From Paralvinella palmiformis (taxonomy: Eukaryota > Annelida > Polychaeta > Terebellida > Alvinellidae): DNA of 64,000 nt. Where the stretch lies: the NCBI GenBank assembly GCA_025642065.1, contig JAODUP010000519.1:491001-555000 (forward strand). The letters are read 5' to 3'. Below the pieces are notes generated by a model. The model saw only the letters and a list, made by a program, of their open reading frames with translations, was not told the DNA's origin and did not search any database. Of this stretch, positions 51,155-60,823 are shown one piece after another; the first letter of the stretch is position 1; each line of letters starts with the position of its first letter. The translations under genes were made by a program, and so were the position numbers.

Positions 51155-51799
51155 TAATGAATTAGCCAAAAGTATTTGAACAATAACAAATGAAAGCATT
51201 TACTAATTACACATATAAATAAAACATGGCGACCACTAACAATACATTAATGGCGTGTAAAGCTTTACTATTTCTTGTCAGAGGGTTTACTGTTATTTAT
51301 GATGTCGTTGATTGTAACACACACACACACACACACATGTTCGGATTATGTAGTGTGAAGTAGGTGGCGTTGAGAAATGTTTGAGGTCATTAAGTACCGT
51401 ACTTCAATTGGGTTCTTGGTACGTAAACGCAGAACAGATTGGGGAGTGGGGGGGGGTCGAGGACACGCTGATGTCGAGAAGATGAACCTAAATGTTATCC
51501 ATCATCATGTTTCAGAAATATACGTATGTTTACAGGGTTGGAGTTTCGAATCATAACGTGTTCACTGTGAATCTGTTGCGCTAATTGCTTTGTATAGTAC
51601 TGTATTAAGCTTATGTGTATTACATATCAGCTACGATAAGCCACAGTCACATCACACACGAATTGGCATTACATTACATTATATTATGTAAAAGTTAAGT
51701 GGCATGACATAACAGTCGCATCCGGTGATCGTCATATCCTGTCACATCATAGAACAGTCAGCTTCGATAACAATCGTGTCATTTACCACATTTACCAGA

Positions 51800-51990
51800 G
51801 GGCGCCCCCGTGGTCTAATTGGTAGCGCATTAGCTCACAGGTCATTACCACCTGAGTTCGAATCTCGGCGTTGGCCATATCTGAAGGGTGTTTCATCTTT
51901 GACTTCGCTTCATTACCTTTGGAGGTCGTTCGGTCCATTTAGCCTACCATGTGCACAAAAGTGGCCGTAAAACATCAATCATCATCATAA
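51800..51990 (+). mobile_element. SINE-A copy in intron 2 of the calmodulin-like gene
   Basis: Full-length: GGGCGCCCCCGTGGTCTAAT start, B box GAGTTCGAATCTC, body with CTTTGGAGGTCGTTCGGTCC, end GGCCGTAAAACATCAATCAT and further ATC units. Both boxes are intact. Confidence 0.88.
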
Positions 51991-52125
51991 TCATATCATT
52001 TAGCATTATAATCACACAGTAGGCGCATCGAGTGATGGATCAGTCGTATGAGAGTCACATCGCTTTATGGTAAAACACATAACAGTCACATCACGTGACA
52101 GTAAAAACACATAACATTCAGATCG

Positions 52126-52163
<38 letters not shown>

Positions 52164-52569
52164 GAAGGTTTTGATTGAAACATTTTTAACCCACTTCAGT
52201 GTGAGTTTGGCAGTAAATTTATAAATAGTGGCTTTTGTGAGAGATTTTTGGCAATACGTACTATGAGAGGTTATTCAAATTTCACCCTAGATAATCCGTG
52301 AAAGCGGCGCGATAAATGTCGGATAACCCAATATGATCTGTAGGAAGTGATGACGGTATCGTGAAATAGATTTTAGACTTCCGTTAGAGAACATACAACG
52401 ACGGAAAGAATTTGTAACTGACGATTCCGTTGTCACACTTAAAATGCTTTAGATGCAACCGAGTGCCAGTTTCGAGCAACCGACCCATTAGGGCATAACA
52501 GTCAGCAGAACATAAACATATGATTGGGTTCTCACTTCATCATCGGGGACCTTTCTAAAGCCCAATGAC

Positions 52570-52660
52570 ACATTTGGGAGCCCTAGTGTGGTCTAGCTAT
52601 TAGGCGCAGTTGAAAATGTGTTGACCATAAACGCCGAGGATCACGGGCACGATTCCAAAC
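52570..52660 (+). mobile_element. tRNA-like SINE head, decayed
   Basis: GTGTGGTCTAGCTATTAGGC resembles the A box of SINE-A; the expected B box is decayed (GGGCACGATTCC). It lies in intron 2 of the calmodulin-like gene, with no recognisable body. Confidence 0.35.
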
Positions 52661-53243
52661 CTTCTCGGCTCACAACAGCGTGGGTGGTTGACCGCGTTAA
52701 ACGGTGATGCCGTTCTACTTAGCCGTTTGAAATATGGTAACGTTAATTATCCTTTGTGGCTAGTCTGAAAACACCTCGCTAGTGATTACCACCCGGCGAA
52801 GCTGACCTTCATCTTTCGTGAATGCTTCCTTTGACCGGGAGGGGGCGCTTCGAAACAGGAGTGGGTTAACGATTTGCTCTGCAAACGTGTAGGCCATCAA
52901 TTCGAATCGGGTTCATGTATTACCGAATAACTGATATATATTGCTCGGGGGAAACAATTGTGAATCGCGATCAAGGATTTCTGTACGATCGACGACACAC
53001 AAACTGCTTATCTACGAACTTTCTCAAAGTTTACCAAACTTGATTTGCATTGTGTACAACTTCTGGCTCTGCGTTATTGTGTTTTATTTGTGACTTGAAC
53101 CAGGATTTATATTTATTTATAAAGGAAAACCCCCCACCCCGCCCACGCACACATATCTATATATACATCTATTACTTGTTACTTTGAGTTATCTCTGACT
53201 TTTTCCTGGAATCACATACCTGTTACCTTGTATAAATCCCCAG

Positions 53244-53395
53244 GAGATGGAGTTATCCAGTTTCCGGAATTTATCCAGATGATGATGCAGCGGATCCAGA
53301 CGATGGATACTGCTGAGGAGATCAAGAAAGTATTCCAAGTGTTTGACAGAGACGGCAACGGCTTTATACACGCCGACGAGCTGAAATATATGATG
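53244..53395 (+). CDS. Calmodulin-like protein, exon 3 (rest of EF2, central linker, EF3)
   Basis: The acceptor is CCCCAG and the donor GTGAGT; the exon enters in phase 1 and leaves in phase 0. It encodes residues 72-122. EF loop 2 is completed (D69-E80, DIDGDGVIQFPE), followed by FIQMMMQ, then the linker RIQTMDTAEEIKKVF in place of calmodulin's RKMKDTDSEEEIREAF. EF loop 3 is D106-E117 (DRDGNGFIHADE), also canonical. The methionines at 84-86, 92, 121 and 122 resemble the methionine-rich target-binding faces of calmodulin. All six ligand positions in both loops are intact, so calcium binding is expected. Confidence 0.93.
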
Positions 53396-53825
53396 GTGAG
53401 TAGTATCTGTACTCTAATTCTGGATCCCTGTGACATGATTCTGGATCACCGTTCCATGGTCTTGGATATATGTGGTGTATTCGAACAAACATACTCTTAC
53501 ATTTTGCTATAGTTCTGTTGTCTTATGACACGAAGCTCTACGACATGACAACTGAAGCCTTTTGGCATGATTTTGAAACCCTAGAACGTGAAATGTCGTG
53601 ACATCTTCAAGTCTTGTGTTGCGTTTCTGAACTTCTAAAATATTAAATTCTGTCACTTGATCCTGAACTTCTCTGACGTAGCGCACAGGTGGGGCAAATT
53701 AGATGATCATATGAAACACCCCCACAGAAGCAGCTAACGGTGAACGGTGAACAAATAAAAGCACTAATACCTTAAGCGTTATGACTAGTTAGTGAGCGAC
53801 CTATTCTCTAAGAGGAAATCGTAAA

Positions 53826-54000
53826 AGCAATACGTTTCACGGCCACGTTTCTGCCCATGGTAGGCTAAATGGGCCGAGGGACCTCAAAAAGGAAATGAGC
53901 CGAAGCGAAAAACGAAACACCCTGGTGACATAGCTCGGCCGCAGTTTGAACCCAAGGGCTATTGATCTGTGACCCACCGCATTACCAGTTAGGCGTAGAC
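53826..54000 (-). mobile_element. SINE-A copy, divergent
   Basis: Reverse orientation: TTTCACGGCCACGTTTCTGC, GTAGGCTAAATGGGCCGAGG, then a B-box relic (AGTTTGAACCC) and an A-box relic (ATTACCAGTTAGGCG). It lies in intron 3 of the calmodulin-like gene. Confidence 0.75.
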
Positions 54001-54144
54001 CGTCGGTTTATTGAACATATCAAATTAGATCAAAATAAACAATTTTATGGCGTTTCCTTAAAATAAATAAATCTATTATGATCTATATTATTTGCCTTTA
54101 TTTTACTTTGATCTATATCTTCACTAAATAACTAGAACTTCCCG

Positions 54145-54252
54145 CCAATAAAGTGCTTAGAGTACTGCGCCGCCTTAAGCCTTGAACCTTCTGGGTTTGT
54201 GTGATGTTTCTCGATGGAGTAGCACCTCCTTAGATTCGACGTGTGACCAGAT
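54145..54252 (+). mobile_element. SINE-B fragment
   Basis: AAGTGCTTAGAGTACTGCGC is followed by a decayed B box and GGAGTAGCACCTCCTTAGAT plus GTGTGACCAG, matching the tail region of the 2929 and 14829 copies. It lies in intron 3 of the calmodulin-like gene. Confidence 0.5.
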
Positions 54253-54507
54253 CCCAGGTCATACAAGGCGCGTTTTTCCCCGGCTGCCAGTGTCGAGGTC
54301 AATCAACAACAATCCGGGTACACACTGATGTGGAACTAACCAGAGAAGCTTTAAGCAAGATCCATTTTTAACACATCGTGAATTCCTTTATCATCCGGAG
54401 CCATCATCTTCTTGTTAAATAATCCGTTGATAACTATCGGCATCGTACCTGGGTACTTATTTACGCCTCCAAGTTCTATCTCTCCGCGTGAAGGCAGCAT
54501 ATTAAAA

Positions 54508-54705
54508 TACTGAAGGCGATTGGTCTTTTACGGCCATTTTTGTGGACATGGCAGGCTGAATGGGCCTAGCGACCTCCAAGGGTAACGTAGCGAAGTCAAA
54601 GATGAAACACCCTTCAGATATGCCCACGCTGAGATTCGAATTCAGGTGGTATTGATCTGTGATCCAACGCGCTACCAGTTAGACAACGGGGGGGGGGGCC
54701 CGCAC
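54508..54705 (-). mobile_element. SINE-A copy with target-site duplication
   Basis: Reverse orientation, full-length, from GGTCTTTTACGGCCATTTTT to ACCAGTTAGACAACGGG. CATATTAAAA occurs at 54498-54507 and again at 54706-54715, giving a 10-bp target-site duplication. It lies in intron 3 of the calmodulin-like gene, about 285 bases before exon 4. Confidence 0.88.
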
Positions 54706-54990
54706 CATATTAAAACTATTCCTACATCAATATCGTATTAATTAAAATATATGAAATAGCAGAATATTGCCGGCAAGTGTCGTTGGATGTTACATGGAAT
54801 TGGTTACATCCGTGCTAAGTTCGGCAGCAGTCTACCGCGAAAATACCAAACGTGAATCCCAAAACATCAATTTGTATTTATATGTTTACGCGTGACCTGA
54901 AACTATAGATTCCTCCTGCAAATAGAACTGCACAATATTCCAAATTCGTCACCGGGTCGTTGAAATGAGAGTCTGTCGATTTATTTTAAG

Positions 54991-55084
54991 GTCCACGTCC
55001 TGCAGCAGAAGATAACCGACGCAGAAGTCGACGAGCTTCTCAAAGAGGCTGACATCGACGGTGACGGCAGGCTGAACTACGACG
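54991..55084 (+). CDS. Calmodulin-like protein, exon 4 (EF-hand 4)
   Basis: The exon follows TTTTAAG and ends at GTAGGT, phase 0 to phase 1, encoding residues 123-153. It begins VHVLQQKITDAEVDELLKEA, matching calmodulin's TNLGEKLTDEEVDEMIREA with one additional residue before the TD. EF loop 4 is D143-E154 (DIDGDGRLNYDE); its last residue comes from the next exon. An AAG acceptor is less common than CAG. An in-frame alternative at 55005/55006 would delete five residues and spoil the alignment, so 54991 is preferred. Confidence 0.9.
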
Positions 55085-55406
55085 GTAGGTGTTCTATGAT
55101 GTAACAGGGGATGGGACGGGCCGGAAACCGGGTGCTGAATTGTATTATCCAGAAACAGTATCCACCAAGCGTATACATAGCTCCGTCAGGGATGGGTTGT
55201 GGATACAGGCAGTCCTCTGTTATCCGATTCTTGATAAACTGGATTTTTTTTAAACCGACCACATGATAGTATTTTCCCGGCAATCGATGGCTGGCTGTAG
55301 AAATAACTACCACAGTTGCCGAACTATTGTGATGAAACTATTCGGATACTCTAACACGTTCCGCTCCGAATACGCCCAGATCACTTCCGTTTTTTTGTCG
55401 TTTCAG

Positions 55407-55435
55407 AATTTGTGAGAATGCTAGTCAGCGATTGA
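55407..55435 (+). CDS. Calmodulin-like protein, exon 5 (C-terminus and stop)
   Basis: This 29-nt terminal exon follows TTTCAG, enters in phase 1 and encodes EFVRMLVSD then TGA. Calmodulin ends EEFVQMMTAK, so length and pattern match the normal end of the family. The intron before it is only 322 bp. The TGA stop is the first half of a TGACGTCA palindrome at 55433-55440. The mRNA presumably continues: the first canonical AATAAA that I see downstream is at 56970, with another at 57534. Confidence 0.9.
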
Positions 55436-56726
55436 CGTCATCGAAACGGCTGCCGCCGTGCGTGGATTTATTCTCGTGCCATTCGTGGCTATTTTGAGGC
55501 GATTTGTTTTTTTGGCGGGAGCGCCTCCCTTCAGGATTGGCGATTCCCGCTGTTTGAGCTCGGTCGTCAGGATCTAGGCAACCGCATTTTGTGGAATCCC
55601 GAAATGGTGGTTACTCGCAGCCACCACCGCCACCACAACCTCTGCCATTACACACGCGCGACTGGGAAACGACGTACTGCGCATGCCCACTGACCGGCAC
55701 CGGTTCACCGGAAGCGGTTCTAGGCGCTAGGCATTTTTGTTCGGACGTTTCCGTCGTGAATTGGCAGGACGATCCCGATTTGAAGACGACGGAGCGGAGT
55801 CCGTTCAGTTGGCGGGGAAGGACGTGTTTTTGTGTTATCATTCCACTTCGCGTTTATGCATTGCCAGACTTATTGCTCAGACACCGACCATGGATTAGTT
55901 GTTTGTCGATGATTTGTTTCGTTGTTTGCGTCCATCGTGCCAGTCCACATCGACATCATGCCGGTCTATATCGACACCATGCCGGTTTATAGCGATATCG
56001 TGCCAGTCTATATCGATATCATGCCGATTTAGACCGATATCATACCAGTTTATGTCGATATCATGCCAGTTTATACCAATATCGCGCCAGTCCGCATCAA
56101 TATCATGCTAGTATATATCAACACCATGCCAATTTAGATCGGTATCGTGCCAATTTATGCCAGTATCATCCTATCTAAATCTGGAGGATGGCAACGAAAT
56201 ATTGTGATTAATATACAACGGATAGTTGGTTATGCATGTACGACACAATTGGTACTATTACTGCTACTACAACAACCAGCACCACCACCATAGAGTTGTC
56301 AACACCACCACCGGAAGGGGGCAGCACTGGCTACTTACCGTCTATTTATATCGTCTAGTATAGCCGACGTTTCAAAATGTCCGCTCACCGGAAGTGTACC
56401 ATTGTCTGTATTATGGTGGGCGAGTCAATTTTTTTAAATATATATTTTGAAGCATATCATCATCTAGAGATAGAGACCATATATAATACCTAGATTGTTT
56501 GCTCATCTTGCTTGTTGGTAGCTAACATATTATTATATGGAATTATTAATATGTTGTTGTAAGATGCGTGCGTGTGTGTGTGTGTGTGTGTGGTGGGGGT
56601 GTATGTTCGTGCAAGTGTGTGTGTGTGTGTGTGTAACTGCGTGTGGAAGGTATGTTCTGGTTTTTCTCTCTCGATTTAACAAACATGAAATCATTTAAAG
56701 TGAAACAATATGAAGTCATGTTTATT

Positions 56727-56768
<42 letters not shown>

Positions 56769-57540
56769 TTTCCGGTTAATGTTCTGGTGCTTCTATCATT
56801 GTTGCTTAACTTTGCCAACTGAATGATTATATTTCCGGCTACGCAGAGTAGAACACGTGACCTACTGAATTTTAATTCTGATTTTGGAGTTATATTTGAA
56901 TATTATGAGGTAGAATGGCAAGACAAAAATATTGACATTAGAATGAGCTGAAAATCGGAAAATATTTAAAATAAATCGCTGTTAGGTGTCTTTGCTAGAT
57001 TCATGATACGTAAGTGGAGCAACGCAATATCACGTGACCGCCGTTTGCCGGATGTATACCTACCTTAATTGGCGAATTGTTGTTAAGACGTTATCGTCTA
57101 CATGCTGAACAGGACAGACGCGGGTATGCATGCCCCGACACACACACACACACGCGCGCCCGCGCCCGCGCCCGCATTCATACATACACACGTACGCACG
57201 CATGCATACACACACATATACTGACGACTCATAATAATACACACATTTCTTGAAACCGCAGCGATGGTGCTGCCACCTTCTCTGGCCTTATCCTATTTGC
57301 ACGGCCAGGTGCGGATGACAACATATTAATAGCCTTATATAAACCTTGTATTATACAAAACGTGTATACTACATTAACAAACTGTAGCTCAGATCTCTAG
57401 AATAACTCATTGTATTTGTATTTTATTCGAGTATGTTTTTTTCTGTTTCGAAAAACAACTTCCATTATTGTATGATCACCGAATTTGTTCTTCACTTCTC
57501 TATTATTTGCCGCCCAAATTTGTGAGGGCAAGAAATAAAA
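55436..57540 (+). other. Downstream flank, possible 3' UTR of the calmodulin-like gene
   Basis: No further coding exon is visible. The first 500 bases are CpG-rich. Positions 55930-56170 hold a degenerate tandem repeat built on variants of CATGCCAGTTTATATCGATAT. After that come (TG)n at 56575-56632 and (TA)n at 56730-56766, and a CA/CG tract at 57137-57225. AATAAA occurs at 56970 and 57534. The transcript end cannot be fixed from sequence. Confidence 0.3.
55930..56170. repeat. Degenerate 24-bp-type minisatellite downstream of the calmodulin-like stop
   Basis: Variants of CATGCCGGTTTATAGCGATAT and CATGCCAGTTTATACCAATAT recur about ten times. The repeat unit is near 24 bp. Confidence 0.85.
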
Positions 57541-57960
57541 ACGGAGTCGAAAGTTTCGAATTTTTGTCATTCTTCGCTTCGTAGAATAAAAAAGGGTAAT
57601 ACGTTAAAGGACTTGACCGAATGAATTGCTGTTCTTATCCGCGTCATACAGTCATTTCACATTAAACCGCACGTCATCAATCCGGTCATATGGCAGATCG
57701 CCGTAGATGTCACAACGGAATAAGGTAATCTGCCGATTCATGTCTCTGACTTAGCGCTGTCATTGCGGAGACGAAATGCATAAAAACAGGTAATTTAAAT
57801 TTGCTGTATCCAGTCATCTGTAACCGCATTTCCGGTTCGAAATGTCACACGGGTGTGTTTCCGCCATCGAGCTGAAACTAAACTAGACCAAACACGGACG
57901 CCGATTTCAGGGCAAACGGGTCCCAACTTCCGGTTGACTGCTAAAATCAAGTTTATAAAC

Positions 57961-58037
57961 ATGGTGAATTCTTGTTGTATTGTTGGTTGCATAAGCCGTG
58001 GGCGCAAAAGTAATACAAATGGAATATCTTTTCATCG
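57961..58037 (+). CDS. THAP zinc-finger protein, first exon only
   Basis: An ATG opens a 25-codon exon that reads MVNSCCIVGC, then a short basic stretch and ISFHR, and ends at a perfect GTAAGT donor in phase 2 (CG|G). This is the standard beginning of a THAP domain, a C2CH zinc-binding DNA-binding fold: the first cysteine pair (Cys6 and Cys10) is followed by the conserved SFHR that precedes FP. The rest of the domain, with its tryptophan and the second Cys/His pair, should lie in following exons. I could not find them before the LINE at 58745 or up to the right edge. THAP proteins are chromatin and transcription factors or domesticated P-element relatives. This could be the start of a real gene with a long first intron, or an orphan exon. 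Confidence 0.6.
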
Positions 58038-58744
58038 GTAAGTATAAGGAACACATTTAAAATAGCTGTTGAAGCGGTTATTTTTTTTTTTTTTTTGGGG
58101 GGGGGTGGAAATTAAGCTTAACTATTACTATTATTATATTTAGCCTATTCGACAAACCCAGCTCTTCTCTGGCATTTGATCTCGACTAGACTAGATCTAC
58201 GGCATTATTTCAATCAGCTTTAAACTTAGTATAAATATTGCCTTAAATAATAAATTATTTCATTTCAAGTTTACTATTTGTCAAGGGACCAGACAAATCG
58301 TCTCAACAGCAAACGTCATAAAATACTGGAATGTCGAAGTGACAATTGGATAGGAAAAAATAAATCGACCATTTACACAATTGGCTAATCGGCATGGTGC
58401 CAATGGATCCGCGACTTGACGAATAATAGAAACGGGACTCTATCCATAAATAGCCTGTAATATACTGGAATACGAGACGCCAAATTTGACGTTTGTCGAA
58501 ATGGGATAACCCATCAACCCAAAATTTACCATCATCCTAGAAGAGCAATTGCGGAGTTGCCATTTAACGTAGTTTTCGCATTTTTATAATATACATACAA
58601 GGAGGTGGCTCAAAACATCATACAAACCGGAAATGTTAGTGTTTGATATATAGGGACATAGTTACCGTTTTGGGTTATCAGATATACTACTACTACTACT
58701 GCTAACTATTATTATTATATAAAAATATAATAATAATAATAATA
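58038..58744. other. Sequence between the THAP exon and the LINE
   Basis: A T/G homopolymer stretch at 58081-58107, then AT-rich sequence with TAC and AAT triplets. I searched here for the rest of a THAP domain and saw none. Confidence 0.4.
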
Positions 58745-60022
58745 ATAATAATGTATTATTAATAAAGCGCCTTAACTAGCAGGAGCCACTCAAAGGCACA
58801 ATACAAATAATATTTAATATAATAATAAAATGAAAGTGACCTTGAACAGGTGAGTTTTTTCAGAACAGATTTAAAATTTTCAAGAGACGACGCATTTCTA
58901 ATATCCGCCGGCAACCTATTCCACAAAATGGGGGCTGCAACACTAAACGGACACTCGCCATATGACTTGAGCCGAGACACTGACACCTGCAATAGTGTCT
59001 GACTGGATGACCCGAGTTTCTAATGGACACCAGTTCACACAGGTATTCAGGTGTCACATCATTAAGAGATTTATAAGTTATTAATGCGATCTTGAGAAGA
59101 ATACGCTGTCTAACAGCTAGTCAGTGTAATTTTTGAAGAATTGCGGTGGTATGATAACATTTTCGAGTATTTGTTACAATGCGAGCTGCACTATTCTTAA
59201 CTCGCTGAAGGCGATTAATGTTATAATCAGATATGCCATATAACAGGGAGTTACAATAGTCTATACGAGATGTAACAAAGGCATGGACTACAGTTACTAG
59301 TGCTGCTTGTGTCAAGAATGTTTTTAAACAGTGGATGTTCTTAAGATGGTAGTAGGCAGCTCGGTATACTGATGTGACATGTTCATACATGTTAATACAT
59401 TTGTCAAAAATAACCCCTATAATGTTTACTGACCTATTAGGGGTAATCGAAGATGCACAAAAATTGAATGTCAGATAAAATACCATGAACAGACAATCTA
59501 GAAGCGTTGTTCCAGATAGGATCGAAAGTATTCAAGTACTTACCTGACAGACCAAACATGTTTTTAACCAGAGAAAAGTACATTATGGTCAACTGTATCA
59601 AATGCAGCAGACAGGTCCAGAAGAACAAGTAATACTGGCTTACCTTGATCAATTGACATCATAATATCATTTTTCACCCGAACTAAGGCCGTTCCAGTGC
59701 TGTGACCACTTTTATATACAGACTGTAGTGATTCATTAAGGTTATTATTGATTAAATATTTGTTTAGATGGAAAGCAACTGCCCTTTCTAAAACTTTAGA
59801 TAACAATATATGAATTGAAACAGGTCTGTAAGTCTTCAGAATATTAGAGTCGATACTGCCTGTTTTTTTTATTAATGATTTTACAAGGGCAGCTTTCGTG
59901 GATCTTGTATTCGGGCTTATCGTTTGATTTTCTTCGTCCTTTCTTTGGCCACAACATAACTGTAGCTTTCTGGATCGTCGATAAATGTGAGTCTTAAAAT
60001 CCGGAAATGTTTCCAGCGGCAT
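58745..60022 (-). mobile_element. CR1/L2-like LINE, 5'-truncated, internally deleted reverse transcriptase
   Basis: Minus-strand frames carry reverse transcriptase blocks of the Jockey/CR1/L2 group. Positions 59564-60022 hold TYRPVS, LSKVLE, NESLQSVYKSGHSTGTALV and LLVLLDLSAAFDTVDHN. Positions 59121-59486 hold SSITPNRSVN, FDKCINMYEHVTSVYRAAYY, SRIDYCNSLLYG and RLQRVKNSAARI. Positions 58759-59057 hold PEYLCELVSIR and LWNRLPADIRNASSLENFKS. The frames are interrupted by shifts and stops. The stretch that should hold GVPQGS and the catalytic YADD box is missing; the break is near 59440-59490. No endonuclease is present. The 3' end is a TTAAGGCGCTTTATTAATAA motif followed by (ATT)n, as in the copy at 49173. 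The element is dead and inserted recently enough to be easy to read. Confidence 0.9.
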
Positions 60023-60087
60023 TACTTTCCGTGCCTGGTTACAATGTTAATCGCACGTTAACTCCGATTATCTCCGCCATAGCCGCG

Positions 60088-60277
60088 TGGGGCGCCTCCG
60101 TGGTCTAGCGGTAGCGTGCTGGACCACAGATAACTACCACGCGTGTTCGAATCCCGGCGTGGGCATATCTGAAGGTTGTTTCGTCTTTCGCTTCGTCTCC
60201 TTACCTTTGGAGGTCGCTCGGCCCATTTAGCCTACCTTGTGCACAAAAGTGGCCGTCAATCATCATCATCATCATCT
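60088..60277 (+). mobile_element. SINE-A copy with target-site duplication
   Basis: Full-length, with the GGGGCGCCTCCGTGGTCTAG start, A box, B box GTGTTCGAATCCC and an (ATC)n end. GCCATAGCCGCG is repeated exactly at 60076-60087 and 60278-60289. This is the best-preserved copy in the window. Confidence 0.92.
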
Positions 60278-60366
60278 GCCATAGCCGCGAGAGGAGCTAT
60301 TAACCTAATCCGAACAGATCGCGTTGCAACGCGTATTTACCATATAATTTGTTTATGTCGCAAGAA

Positions 60367-60797
60367 TAGATTACTGTCAAATTATTCCGAGAATATCTTG
60401 ATCTAGGAAATAATATGTAAAACACTGTGCGTAGAATTCTTCAGGAGACTCGCAAACTGTATATAGGGCTATGTACTGCGGCTTAATGCCTATCGTATCG
60501 GGATCAGGATGTCAGTTGTAGTGGGGAGAAGGACTGAAGTACCGGAGGAAGGTTCGAAGTACCCCAATACATAGGAGCCCGGTTATGGGTTATTACCATC
60601 CTGCGGCCGGTCATAATCCAGCGGACGATACAGTGTTTATAATCAGCGCTAAAATATGCCAATAGGGCATATGTGCCCAATAGGCGACAGCCAGGGGTTT
60701 CTACCCCAAACTTCAACAAGACAAGCCAATAGGGCTATTTTATTTCGGACCTTTTTTCTCTCGAAAGATATTCCAGAAATAATTTGACAGTAATCTA
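60367..60797. mobile_element. MITE-like element with 33-bp terminal inverted repeats
   Basis: The ends 60367-60399 and 60765-60797 are inverted copies with 30 of 33 matches (TAGATTACTGTCAAATTATT at the outer end). If the outermost TA at each end is a target-site duplication, the element would be a 427-bp Tc1/mariner-type MITE starting GATTACTGTC. No transposase frame is present. SINE-A lies 90 bases to the left and another inverted-repeat element 27 bases to the right. Confidence 0.75.
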
Positions 60798-60823
60798 CTC
60801 TAATGACGTAAACGGGTTGTTGC

